Of a stretch of DNA of 64,000 nucleotides, positions 49,877 to 63,910 are shown in pieces. Under the pieces are notes generated by a model. It made no database searches. It was not told where the DNA came from and was given only the letters and a program-made list of their open reading frames with translations. Numbering within the stretch: the first letter of the stretch is position 1; each line of letters starts with the position of its first letter. Source of the DNA: Monilinia fructicola. Lineage: Eukaryota; Ascomycota; Leotiomycetes; Helotiales; Sclerotiniaceae. The position numbers and the translations under genes are program-made. The stretch spans positions 901,001 through 965,000 of the forward strand of contig VICG01000005.1 of the NCBI GenBank assembly GCA_008692225.1, in the 5' to 3' direction.

Positions 49877-50937
49877 ATGTCGACGACAAAGTCAACAAAG
49901 AAGGTGACTACAAAGTCAAAGGATAAGTCTGATAAATCAGACAAGGCGAAAACTCATAAACTCTCATTGAAAGGTATGTCAAATTCCAAGAGATTCAATT
50001 CCAGTGTTAATAGCGTATAGGTTCTTCGAAACTCGTCGCGGAATTTTGTGAGTATTGATTTTGCTTGAACCGAAGAGGGAATACTGACGTTTTCAGTTTC
50101 AATACTCAATAAACACAATTCTGTAAGTCTCAAATAATGTGCCAATAATCTACAAATCACTGACAATCACACAGCTTCCAAAGAGGCGTAATACCCCGCC
50201 GAAGACTTCTCAGCGTTTGTCCCCATATGTGTTACAACCTTCAAACAACCCGACTAATTGTAATTCTTCCAGCGTCAAGAAATATGGCCTCACAATGCTT
50301 GGTTCGTCTTCTATTCGAGTCACTTCCATTCCCACCATCCGGCATGTTCCCATTCACAACTAACTCCTCCTTCACAGTTTCTTCGGATGACCAAGTCAAA
50401 GCCTACATCAAGAAGATCATGTCCCAACTAGATAAATGGATGATAAACGGAAAGATCACCAAACTAATTGTCGTAATTACCTCCAAAGAAACCGGCGAAG
50501 ATGTTGAACGCTGGCAATTCGACGTTGAAATCTTCAACAAACCCTCTAAAAAATCATCCAAATCCAAGTCTACAACTACCCCCACCACTTCCGAAAATGC
50601 ACCCACCGAGAAAGAGGTACCAGCACCGGCACCAGAGAAAACAGAGGCGGAGATTCAGTTGGAGATTCAATCAATATTCCGACAGATTACTGCTAGTGTG
50701 ACATTCTTGCCGGAATTGGACGGTGCATGTACGTTCAATGTATTGGTATATGCAGATGCGGATAGTGAAGTTCCCATGGAATGGGGAGATAGTGATGCGA
50801 GAGAGATTGTGAATGGGGAGAAGGTACAACTGAGAAGTTTCAGTACGGCTAATCATAAGGTCGGAACTATGGTTAGCTACAAGAGTACTGGAATAAGTGA
50901 ACGGGATGGAATTGGGAAGGAGTTCGGCTTGTTATGA
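49877..50937 (+). CDS. mad2: Mad2 spindle assembly checkpoint protein (HORMA domain)
   Basis: Mad2 inhibits Cdc20-APC/C at unattached kinetochores. Six exons are 49877-49973, 50021-50047, 50097-50122, 50175-50214, 50273-50301 and 50378-50937; four are under 45 bases. The lysine/threonine-rich N-terminus of about 30 residues is followed by SLKGSSKLVAEFF, QYSINTILFQRG, YPAEDF, VKKYGLTML, SSDDQVKAYIKKIMSQLDKW, a Ser/Thr/Pro/Glu insert, and the mobile C-terminal part with VPMEWGDSDAREI and FSTANHKVGTMVSYK. Two one-base excesses break the frame: the T run at 50044-50047 (EFF/QYS junction) and AA at 50190-50191 (restoring GVYPAEDF). Corrected length is 258 residues. Donors GTTTGT and GTTCGT are unusual. 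The broken frames probably reflect read error since the conserved sequence is otherwise perfect. Confidence 0.9.
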
Positions 50938-52397
50938 ACGGAAGGACAGGACGGAGGAATGGATATGCTATGGATTTCTATTGTTGGTATTACGTTGGGA
51001 TCTGTAAAGTTATGGATGATCAGGAGATGATGTATAGGATAGCAAGGACTATCACTCTCCTTTCTTTTCGCTAACTGGAAAGCAATCTTCGTTGGGGAAA
51101 ATATCGGATCAGGCTACGGTACAATGGACGAATAGAACATACTTTTTACGTGTGAAACATTCCTTGAGTGTGATGTTGACGGGAGAGATGAAAACAAAGA
51201 TAATCGGACTTTCAGTATCATAATGATAGAATTTCCACAGGGATCTCATAACTCGTAGGCGAGATTCAAAACTATCCATACCCTAGATGTCTTTGACACC
51301 AAACAAATGACAATCACAGGTGTCATATTTCACTCCAAACAGCAAACTCCCACAACCTTATTCCCAAGACCATTATCACTTACTTACTATCGTCAATATT
51401 GTTTCTCGTCTTCCGTTTCACTTTTCAGCTTCAGATTTCAATTGTATTTTCATTTCTTGAGCAAGAGGTCTCAGTTTCATCCTCTCTAGCATCTGCATCT
51501 CCCATAATTGAGAGCCGCAATCCTCAATAATGATTTCGATTTCGATTCTGAAAACCGTATGCCATATATAAAATGAACCCTTAAATTCGATTTGCTTAAA
51601 TTGATGAAACTATTACCAGTATATCAGTCTCGATTTGAACAGCCAAGCTCTCCCTCTCTCCCTCTCTCCCTACCCATCTTCACCCAACCAAAAAAACCCC
51701 ATCAAAACCCCCCAAAGCACAAAGAAGAACCAACGAAAAAGAGCCATACCCACCCCCGCCATCGCCCCATCCCGTAGGCATCGCCATCGCCATAGCCATA
51801 GCCATAGCATTTAGTAGCTTCGGCAAGAAAAGGAAAGAAGAAAAGAGAGAAGAAAGAGAAGAAAAAGCCCAGAGAAAAAAAAAAGTTCAACATCCTCGCT
51901 ACCCAAACTTCAACAATTGCCCATCCACTAATCAACGCGTAATTATAGGTAGGTTTCTCGATCCTCGCTAAGGCGATGGTGCTCTCCTGTCAGATGTGAT
52001 ATCAGATGGAGCTAAGGTGGGAAGAAAGGTGGACGCTGGGAGGATAGGAATTTTTGGTGGGGTTTTTGTTGTATGAAAGATGGAGGAGAGGAAGAGAGGA
52101 AGAGGGGGACGTGGTGGGATTACTCATTTGAAGTGATGGTTGACATTCAAATGTCTTGCTCGTTATTCTGGGTAGAGGTCCAACGCACAGAAAACTCATT
52201 TCCTCACTTTTATATCTGTCAAGCTGAAGTATCAAAGGTTTAATAGTTTCATTTCTCATTCATAATAATACTAAAGCAAGTCATTTGTTGATTAAACAAT
52301 GACAGAATCCCACAATCAATGTCCTAGTTCACTCCTATCGATGTATTAACTCTACTGAAAGTCCCAGCCTTTATTCATGCCCCCACCTCTATTAATA
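50938..52397. other. Intergenic region
   Basis: No gene. There is a CTCTCCCT run at 51648-51670, a CCATAG/CCATCG run at 51783-51810, and purine-rich AAGAAAAG stretches at 51820-51890. Small ORFs here are by-products of these tracts. Confidence 0.5.
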
Positions 52398-55300
52398 TTA
52401 ATCGTCTAATGTCCCAACTCTTTTGAATTTCCAAGCTCCTTTCAATGTGTAATAGCCTTTACGCCCTGCAATAATAATCCAAAAAACCAAACCTCTAGCC
52501 ACATCACCACACTGTAAAGCATCGAAGACCTTTCCCAAGGCCTCTCCCGTGGCAGCCTGACCCATAACGCCTGTCAAAGCAATTGGCATACCCCTCTCTA
52601 GCAACAACTTCCTCGCTTTAATTCTCAATTTCTCCTTGTCCTCAGCACTCATCTCCGCAGGCCAATTCTTCAATTCGGTTTCTGTAGGCAAAGCATTTTC
52701 TCTCAATTTTCGAAGAGAAGAGGCTATTCCCTCATCGAAGTATAGGCTGCAATGACAGAATCCTGCATGAGCTCTTGAATAGACGATAAGGAAGGGTTGC
52801 CTGGACGGAGAAGGAATGTTTTGGCAGCTGTGAGGAGAGTACGTCGAATGTTCCAGGCTCCAGATAGGGTGTAGAGCTCCGTTATGACGGCGAAGAGGAG
52901 TTCAACTGCTACTTTTGTTTCTTCCTCACTCAGTGGTGCTGCTTCTTTCTTGGCCTTTTTGGTGACAGGTTGACTTGCTGGAACTTCTGAGACAATTGAA
53001 GCCTTTGGAGTTTCTGGGGCTACGGGAGCTGCTGGAAAACCGCTGGAACCGCTGGAACCGCTGGAACGTCGGAGGCGGCAACTGGAGCTTCTCGAGCTGC
53101 CACTTGAGAAAGTTCTTTATATTCAGAGGGTTGTTGTCCAGATAGGGAAGAGCTGGCTGTGCTCGTGGATGTTCGTGGGGTTTCACTGTTATCACCTAGA
53201 ACTTGATACGATGACCTTTCGATAGGGGATATATAATCATCGGGCATCTCGGTAGGTGGTGGTGGCAAGCGTAGTTCCAAAGATTCCTTCATAGTTGGCG
53301 ATGAAAATGGTGTGCCTTTTGTCGAAGGAGTTTGGCTAGGCTCCTGACTTTGCGATGGGCTATATGCTGCGCTCCTCTGGCTGCTCACGGAAGATCCTCT
53401 GGTTCTAGTACCAGATTCTTCGACTGCTCCAGGAATAGATCCACGACTCAACTTTCGCCCGAGAGATATAGTCTTTCCGGGAACTGAAACAACAGACGCT
53501 GCTTTCAGACTATCCTCGCTTAACCTTCCTCTCTTCGATTCAAAGAAAGATCCACTCGATGAATGTGCACTGTCCACTCTTGACATTGCAGGCGTGGAAA
53601 ATCGATTCTGAGATTGCAAGCTGCTTCGACTAGATCTTTTTTGTGCCAGTGATCCTATGTTGCTGAACACACCAGTGACACCGGCCGCTGCCCCCTTTGG
53701 TGCACTGCGAAGGGTATCAAACACGCCTTTTCCCATATTCTCCAGGGACGCTGCAGGCCAACCAAAGCCAGCTTTGGAAGCTGGAGCGGGCATAGTTCCT
53801 TGATCTTTCTCCAGGAATCGCTTTCATACCCTCACTCTCGGCAAGTGGTTGGTGAATAAGAGCATCTTTCAAGTAACGCTCTAATTCGCCGCGTAATGAT
53901 GGTTTTGTGTGGGTCTTCCAATCTGGTAGATCTTGATGTTGCTCTAGAAAAGCCGTAGCACCCGAGACTTTAGCAATTCGTCCAAGGACTTCATGCAATG
54001 TCTCGAAATCGGGATATCTTCGGACGATCATCCATCCAGGATGCATTGATGACTCTCTGGTTCAATTTGAACCATGTAATCAATTGTAGGTTTTGCTCTT
54101 GATCCTCCCTTTATCAGAAGCAACCGAGTCGTCGTAGACAATGATGTTCGCGTTATGTAGCGTCAAAGAAACTGTCTTTCTTCGTTGAGGGGAAGTTTGG
54201 TCTGAATGTAACGCAGCGGGGGGAGGAGGTACGATTTGATCAAAGCTCGTGAAGGGAGAAGTGCTTTTGGGCGTTGCAGGTGAAATAGGTTGCTTGGATT
54301 CTGGAGATCCAGATGTGGCAGGTGTCGAGGTTGTTATGGGGGTATGAGGTGGAGTGCTGTTTGCCGACGAAGGAGACGATTCCGGTTGTATGTTTTCCTT
54401 GGTGTTTTCATTACCAGTAATTTTATTATCTTCGTTCTTGGCATTGCCGATTTCCGCAAGTCTCTTTGCATCCTCTTCAGCAATTAACATGCTCAGTCTA
54501 TTGGCTTCAGCGATGGCTTCCTTTGTAGCCTCCTCATCTGATATTCGCCTTTGATGTCCTTGTCTCTTGTGGGAACTGGCAAGGCTAATGTTTCCGACAT
54601 TTCCATCAATATCAGAGAATGGGTCGTGGATGTTTCTTCGGTCCATGGCTTGATCAATTGCTTGTCCTAATCCAGGTTCTCCATCTTCGAGGAGGTATAC
54701 GATCCATCCATTGATAAACTCCGGCTTAGAACAGCTCTTCAGTGTCATCTCTAAGACGACTCCAGCTAATATCTCCCTCAAAAAGATTCTAGCAGGTCCA
54801 AGACTCATAAACCGACTTCTCGAGGAAGCTTTGTAAAATATCATCCGCTGCCATTTTGAACTTTTTCATCTGTTGTTTCTCGTTCATGATGTTCGCTAGA
54901 TTGCTATTTGGATTTGCAGTCAGATAAGTAGTTATCATCTCTCCGGCTGGCCTATTCGTTCCAGGAGTCGCCGACGTTGCGTTCGCCAATTCATTAAGGA
55001 AAACGATGGTAATGGACGATGAATTCGTAACAAAGTCAAGGAACGTATCTGCAGGTCGCTTTCTGGACAAATGCTGTGATATTGATAGGATGAATCTTGT
55101 AAGAGTCAATCTGGAGGCCATGACGAAGGTTTGATCGTTCGGAAGGATAGGATTGTACCAGTATTTGACATAATCTTGAATGACGGCATCGACCACTTCG
55201 TTCAGCGCAGTGGCGGTTTTAGGTCGGAATTCCTCGAAATTGGTTCCTAAAGGTAAAACATCCTCAACCAATTCCTCCTCGCTGATTCCACCATCTTTGA

Positions 55301-55553
55301 CTAAACATTCCGGTGCGGTCAAAGGACCCTTGCCTGTCCAGGTTGTACCTAAGCCGATGCCGATTAAAGCGCCCAGTAGAAGAAGTAGTATCCCATCCAA
55401 GACTATATATATGCTGAATGCCATGGCGAGAGCGATCAAGATAAGTTGCTCATTCGAAGCCGTTGAAAGAAACCGGAAGGTTCGTGTCATTATGTCGTCT
55501 TCGGTCGCACCTTCCGCGACGTTGGACTCATTTTTTGAGTCCATTGTGATCAT
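52398..55553 (-). CDS. PXA-PX-nexin_C membrane protein (sorting-nexin/Mdm1-like), frame-broken
   Basis: Proteins with this order (SNX13/14/25, yeast Mdm1) tether ER to vacuole or lipid droplets. From the ATG at 55553, residues 35-75 hold two hydrophobic segments (LILIALAMAFSIYIVLDGIL, LLLLLGALIGIGLG), then the PXA domain (KTATALNEVVDAVIQDYVKY to GPARIFLREILAGVVLEM), a Glu/Ser/Thr-rich linker, a PX domain (HPGWMIVRRYPDFETLHEVL, RGELERYLKDAL), a Ser/Pro-rich linker, and nexin_C (IRRTLLTAAKTFLLRPGN, GVMGQAATGEALGKVFDALQ) ending VGTLDD. The reading frame changes about six times by one base: 54800-54801 (extra), 54091-54094 (extra), near 54040 (missing), 53822-53824 (extra), 53036-53039 and near 52738 (missing). 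There is no RGS domain between PXA and PX. I favour read error over pseudogene. Confidence 0.85.
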
Positions 55554-57013
55554 TCAATGTGCTCCAGGGCTAGCTATGATATCCGAGTCTGATATAACTG
55601 TTATAATTTCTGAGCCGGTTATAATGTCTAATTCCTTATAACGATCTGAATCTATGGATGGCAATGTTTGTTTGAATCCGTTATGATGTATGAAGCATTT
55701 GTTATTATAAGATCCGAAAGGATTATAATTAACAAAGTAATTATAATGTTCGAAGTGGTTGTAAAGAATCCGAGGGATGTGGACAGGAACGGGGAATGTC
55801 ATAACGGAGGGTCGTCATAACCTAAGTAACTTTAGCGTGCCTTCCCTTTTGAATAGCTTCATGGACTAGGAAAGAACTAACCTGGGGTCAAAGGTCAAAA
55901 ACGGCAAGAGGGAAGGAGACGACCTAGTAGGGACTCAGACAGCCCTGAGATATCAGAATGTCCGATTGTATTTTGAAAAAACAAATGAGATGAAATGAAG
56001 TGGAATGGAGCATTGGTATTGGTATTGGTATTGGTATTGGTTACGTACCCATGTAGGAGGAGTACGAGTGATAGCAGATGCGAGGTTGATGAATTAGAAT
56101 CAAATGATAATGGACTTACTGCTATACAAGCAACATCATCATCATCATCATTCATTCATTCATTCATCCATTCGTTCGTTCGTTCGTTCATTCATTCATT
56201 CATTCATCCATTCATTCATTCAAACACATGAAACAAAGCTGCTTCTAGATTTCATAACAGTACCCAGGTAGGTATAATGAAGCCGGGAACTTCTTGATAT
56301 AAAAATAGATATCCATTGGAAATACTCGGATCGTCAGGGATAGTTCCTTTCATCCCCAGCCTCTGAGAGAAGAAGCCAGATATGAAAATCATACCTTTGA
56401 ATAGAAATACGATATCAAATCAGTCAATAAAGATCCTTATTAAAGAGTCTCAAGTGGTGAACAAAAGCTTTCGATGTATCATATAACATGATCTACAGTA
56501 AAGTCAATCAAAATACTGAAAAGAATGTAGATTGAATTTTGAAAGGTACGAGTGATAAATAAGTAGTACTAGGTACGTACTTCTCTCCCTTCCTAATCAT
56601 CTGACTAATACTTTAATCGATTTCTTTACGTGAAGATCAAGATCCGTAAGTTATCAGAATCAATTTACGCGCAAACGCGTAGTAATTACCTACTCTCGTC
56701 GTCTATCGACGCGTCAATCAGATTAGCCATTAAACGATCATAATACAATACAAAGAATACAGTGACAAACCAAGAGAAAATCAATCGTTCATTCAATTTA
56801 ATGTGCTAATTGAACAAAGATATCTTTTTGCAATTCCTTCATTATTTACTCCCATCTCCTTCATTTCTTCAAATATCTCATCCCATCGCAACACATCTCA
56901 CCCCATCACAACTCATCCCATCCCCATCCCCCCTCCTTTCCTCTATTTCTTCTTCCCCTCAATCCAAATTAATCATAAACGCTCAATCAACAATCCCCCA
57001 ACATCTCCTCGAA
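55554..57013. other. Intergenic region with microsatellites
   Basis: A loosely repeated TTATAATGT/TTCGAAGTGG-type motif occupies 55570-55790 upstream of the PXA gene. TTGGTA pentuplicate is at 56012-56041, ATC at 56131-56150, and an ATTC/GTTC tetranucleotide array at 56146-56222. The 56800-57010 stretch is CT/CA-rich leader of the Sub1 gene. No gene seen. Confidence 0.6.
56146..56222 (+). repeat. ATTC/GTTC tetranucleotide array
   Basis: Nineteen or so tandem tetramers in blocks: ATTC, then GTTC (56170-56188), then ATTC again with single-base variants (ATCC). Confidence 0.95.
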
Positions 57014-58003
57014 ATGCCCAAACGAACCCGCGCCGAACCCGCCGAGGCCTATGATTCCGACGGTGCTGTCCACAAGGTATGTTGTTGCTCCGCACTTTCT
57101 ATCTATAGCTACTACTCAATTCAAACATCACATCACATCACATCCCACCTATCCCTCTCCTTCCCCCTCCAAAGACCCTTCAAACCAAACCCGCACTAAT
57201 AACATACCACCTAGTCCAAAAAATCCAAAAAATCCAAGCCCACCAAGCCACACCCCTCCTCTTCCTCTTCCTCCGCCCCCTCATGGGACCTCTCCTCAGG
57301 CCGCACCCCGCGCAAACTAGAACTCTCGGAATTCAAAGGGCAGACCCTAATCAACATCCGCGAATTCTACGAGAAAGATGGGAAACTATTACCTGGAAAG
57401 AAGGTATGCTGTTCCCTTCCTTTCCTTTCCTCCTTTCCTTTCCTTTCCTTTCCTTCCCCCTCACATATCCACCCAATCAACCACCAACAACCTAGAAGAA
57501 AAAAAAAAGAAACCCCCCCCCCAAAACAAAAACAAAAAGAAAAAGAAATAGACCCAAAAAAATACCAAAAAAAGAATTACCCAAAGAAAACAAGCTAACC
57601 AAACCCAACCCCCAACCCCCCAGGGCATCTCCCTAACCATCGACCAATACAAAAACCTCCTCCACTCCCTCCCCCAGATCAACGCCAACCTCAAGAAAAA
57701 AGGCATAGACCTTGGACTCGAAGACGAAGATGAAGATGAAGAAGCCGAAGCCGAAGCCGAAGCCGAAGCCGAAGCAGAAGACGAGAAGCCATCTCTGAGC
57801 GAAAACTCCAAAGACGAAGACGAAGACGAAGAAGAGGAAGAAGACGAAGAATCCATAGAAACCGACTCTGACTCCAACCCCGACTCCGACCCCGACTCCG
57901 ACTCCGCACCCCCCAAAAATCAAAGAAGAACAAAAAAGTCAAGCCAGCAGCAAAGAAGGGCAAGAAGGAAAATATTGAAGCGACGAGTGACGAGGAAGAC
58001 TGA
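57014..58003 (+). CDS. sub1: Sub1/PC4 transcriptional coactivator
   Basis: Sub1/PC4 binds single-stranded DNA and assists RNA polymerase II initiation and repair. Exons 57014-57076, 57215-57403 and 57624-58003 give about 210 residues after correction. A short acidic start (MPKRTRAEPAEAYDSDG) leads to a Lys/Ser stretch, then the PC4 domain at about residues 45-105: RTPRKLELSEFKGQTLINIR, EFYEKDGKLLPGKKGISL, and IDQYKNLLHSLPQIN. The tail is long, with DE-rich repeats (AEAEAEAEAEAE, DSDSNPDSDPDSDS) then a lysine patch. The A run at 57915-57919 is one base short; restoring it gives KSKKNKKVKPAAKKGKK and ends EATSDEED at 58003. As written, the frame reads through to about 58050 in basic nonsense. 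Intron 2 is A/C-rich (220 bp). Confidence 0.92.
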
Positions 58004-58430
58004 GCGCGGTGGGATTGCTTTTATCGTCGATTGTGGCCATGGGAGTTTGTGACGTTTGGTTGTAGGTTTACTTGTGTGACTGACTACTCATTCCTTAACT
58101 TTGACTCTTCTCAATGTGAGAAAGGGGGGGGGGGGGGGGGGCGGGCGGGGTACGTTTTGCTATTAGCGACCCGAGGGGCATCAAAATTATGGAATTTGAT
58201 GGAATTTGATGCTTGATTTGAAATGTGTGCAAGGATTTGAGAAATTGAGAAGCATTGCAATAACCTTGAATGCCAATCAATTTTTGTGTACGAGAATCAA
58301 TTAATTCATACAATCATGAAGCTTCCGCTTGGCCCCTTTCTTTCGTGCCCTCGTGTATCTCATAACCTCCTAATCATCCTACTACTCAGTATTCCTCATG
58401 ACCTTTTCAGTCCAAAAAGGTACAAAACCC
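58004..58430. other. Short convergent intergenic region
   Basis: 427 bp between converging 3' ends. A G run sits near 58123-58141. Nothing else recognised. Confidence 0.5.
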
Positions 58431-60646
<2,216 letters not shown>

Positions 60647-60903
60647 AATAGGTTGGACGGCTTGAAGAACGAGGGTGCTATTGAAATTGCTGATAGAGTT
60701 GATCGAGGTAAGAGCAGAAAGTATAGAGGAAGCCATTACTATTTTATATTATAATGAGAGTACCTTTGACTCTCGGCTTTTCATCAGGAGTGGAAGTACC
60801 GAGTATGTAGGGTCGAATTTTACCGTTGAATAGTTTGATGCATCCGAGGTGCCCAGGGGATTGGGGGATTGTTAGGATAGTGTAGACGGGGAGGTCGTTG
60901 AAC

Positions 60904-61070
60904 TAAGGTAGTAAGGCAGTAGAGTAGTAAGGTAGTAAGGTAGTAAGGTAATAAGGTAGTAAGCTAGTAAGATAGTAAGGTAGTAAAGTACTAAGGTAGA
61001 AGGCACCTAGTAAGCCACCTAGTAAGGCACCTAGTAAGCCACCTAGTAAGCAAGGTAGTACTGTAACTGT
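60904..61070 (+). repeat. GTAGTAAG octamer array grading into CACCTAGTAAGC units
   Basis: About a dozen GTAGTAAG units with single-base variants, then four units of the type CACCTAGTAAGC. The two unit types share AGTAAG, so the longer unit may have arisen from the octamer. Confidence 0.9.
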
Positions 61071-61904
61071 AAGGATGAGAGACGGTTTCCGGAAGAAGAA
61101 CCATAAATTACTACTGGGTCGGGTACTTCTTTCCGTTTGCATGCATCGGCATCTATGAGTGGTAGGCAAGTCTTACTCTTACTCCCATGTACTACCTACC
61201 AGGTTCCTAGGTAGGTATGTATACCTGTATATGTCAGGTACGAAGCTGTCACGGGGTGCTTCGGTCTGAAGACTCAAATACAAAATACCTTGTTGAGCTG
61301 TTTGTTGATGCAGATGTAGGTATTTATTGCATGTGTGCGCAGCTGACGGAGGTAAATGTATACAGAGTAGTTCTAATATGAAGGTGAAGCTGAATAGCTG
61401 GATCCATGGATCCCTCGATACCTTCCTTGTAACTTACCTAGGTACCTACTGGGTAGGTATGGACGATAGAGGTACGGAGTCAGTACTGGGCAAGTATCAT
61501 AAGATACCTAGGTAGGGTATCTACTTGGATCTTTTCTTTTTCAAATGCCTCCCTCGTACAAGTAAGACTTACATGTGACAACCTGGATTCTCGATTCATT
61601 GGTACGCATAGAACTATAAAAAGTGGCCCTTGGAAGATCGTGTCTAGATTCAATTGATTCAATGGCGGAGGAAGAAGCTTACCTGGGTAGTATGTTACTG
61701 TATGTAGCTGCTCATACCCGTGGATCTAAAGCGAGACAATCATATGATAAAATAAAGCAACAACAGCAATACATTCAGTCTAAGGTTATGCGGGTATTCA
61801 TCCAATAAATATCTATTTAGGCATTTTCCTTATTACCTAGGTATTACTTGAAGGTTTTCTCGATGATAAGTATAACCTGAGTAATAAATGTCTTGACCTT
61901 GAAA

Positions 61905-62080
61905 TACATAGATAGGTAGATACATAGATACATAGATACATAAACATATAAATATATAGATATGTAAATACATAGATGTATAGATACATAGATATATATA
62001 TGCATAAATAAATATACAGATACATAGAAACATAAATATATAATTTAAATATCCATGAATACATACATACATATATATAC
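61905..62080 (+). repeat. ATACATAG-type octanucleotide array
   Basis: Degenerate ATACATAG/ATAAATAT units fill about 175 bp with almost no C. Long minus-strand ORFs of Tyr/Ile/Cys here are repeat artefacts. Confidence 0.85.
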
Positions 62081-63029
62081 CGACTTACTAAGCAGCTACC
62101 TACTACCTACCTACACCTACCTACTCCATATCTTCTTCCATTAGAGTCTTCTTCACATTACTGTACCAACCCCATCCAGCCATACAGTAGGTACCTACTA
62201 CCTCCAGCTAGGTAAGTAAAGTCTGGGGTCCCCTCATGAATCGGCCCGTTCCACGCAACCCCGCTTAACGCACAGCTTGTTTTTTCTTTATACAGTATTG
62301 CAGTATTTTGATATAGCAGGTGTGAGTATGAGTAGACACCGACTAGGTGGTACATACCTCGGTAGATACCTGATAACCCAGTAGGTAGGTACCTCCAGTT
62401 AGCTATGTATCTAATATAAAGATTATTCAGGAGGTATTTTGATTTCCAAGGTTGTATATATACCTAGGTATATATATATGTATATATATATTACATAATC
62501 TGTCCCGGTTTTGTTCGAGTCAACAAACCTTGGAAGTCCGAGTTATTCAGGGCGCCGGGTATGACCTTAGAATAGCACCGACGCTTTGTAACGTATAATA
62601 AAAGGGACTCGGTACCCTTCCAAGACATTGCGAAGATCTCATTGAGCTAGGAGGTCTAGAGAAATCGGGTCCCTCAAACTATTGCCAGCTGGGTAAGTAC
62701 AGTGATAAATAGTATATCGACAGGCATCGAAAAATGGCGGGACCTCGAGATTATCCAGCCGAATGATGCATGACAGGATGCCGTTTCGTAAGAAGTAATT
62801 AGATTGAGGTTGACACACAGGGAATTGGAGTCTCTTCAGCTAAAACTGAAGCAATAAAACCGATATCCGTCCGAGTCACGGTACTGTACATTTCTTTTTT
62901 ATGACAAACTAAAATCCCTGTTTGTACAGAGTAGAGTACAGAGGCACTACAAGTACCTAGGTAGGTAATAGGTATAAATTCTGCATGCAAGTCTAACCCA
63001 CTGCCATTTAAGCATATTGAAGATCACCC

Positions 63030-63236
63030 ATGCAAGCAATTCAGGTCCAGCCTCCAGATTCAGCGTGGAAGAATATCAATACAGCCGTGAGGTATCATGC
63101 GTTAAGGCAAAGATTATACTCAAGTCAAGGTAGGGCGGAGAGCCATAAAAGTGTGGATTCCGATGCTTGCACTATGGTGTCCACGAGTATGAGCAGTTCA
63201 CGTCAAGTCAACGAAAGGGACGACGATAATGAATAG
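63030..63236 (+). CDS. Unrecognised small ORF, 68 residues
   Basis: ATG to stop with a mixed hydrophilic composition (MQAIQVQPPDSAWKN start, acidic NERDDDNE end). No family, splice or context support. Could be chance. Confidence 0.2.
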   Translation: MQAIQVQPPDSAWKNINTAVRYHALRQRLYSSQGRAESHKSVDSDACTMVSTSMSSSRQVNERDDDNE

Positions 63237-63809
63237 CAAGCAATTGTTTTGTCGGGCACTTTCTTCCAGGGGGATGCCAATGTGAAGACGTGTGAATATC
63301 TATATAATACTCAACTTGATGCGCAATGCGCCGGTCTACCATGGAAAATTATTTTTTAACAGAGCAACGAGCGATCGAGGACGGTGCTCTTTTCTGCGCA
63401 GATAGCCTATCAACCATATGGATCCTCCACAAGGCCCTTCGTTGGACCATATAATCGCCGTGTAAATTGAATAGTATCGCATTCATGAATGGAGCGTTGC
63501 TCCATCACGCAAGTGTCCCGAAGTTGAAATGTAGACGAGAGGGTTATTCCGCAACCTCAAGGGCTAACAGCCTAGGCAAACAGATTTGGAATCTGACGTC
63601 TTCAGTACACTCATCCACCGAATCAGCCGAAGCGACTCAGGTTTCATAAGGACCGATCTTTCAGAGATTTGTCAATCGGATATTGACATCATAGAATACC
63701 TTGGTAGGTTGATGGCTCCATAGACGATTGAACTGCCTCAGCATACAACCTTACGCCTCCGCTGCAAGCAGTTTTGGTGAAGGGACGCTGGACACAAATC
63801 TCATGTTTT

Positions 63810-63910
63810 GGTAAGAAGAAAATCAAAAACTTTCTGCGAGAGAAAAAAGTTTTGTAGCGAAAAGTATCGCGCTAATTTAGCGTGATTTTAGATTGTACTA
63901 GTGTGTATTC
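63810..63910. repeat. Nested small inverted repeats, possible transposon end
   Basis: AAAACTTT and AAAGTTTT flank GAGAG at 63826-63853, and ATCGCGCTAA-T-TTAGCGTGAT at 63866-63886 forms a 10-bp palindrome with one mismatch. Such paired hairpins are common at ends of mariner-like relics. The window ends before a partner end could be seen. Confidence 0.3.

Noticed and set aside
57461..57963. Long minus-strand ORFs over sub1 exon 3
   Set aside because: Low-complexity antisense of the acidic tail; the PC4 exons on the plus strand are clearly conserved.
61833..62072. Tyr/Ile/Cys-rich ORF resembling a membrane protein
   Set aside because: Translation of the ATACATAG array.
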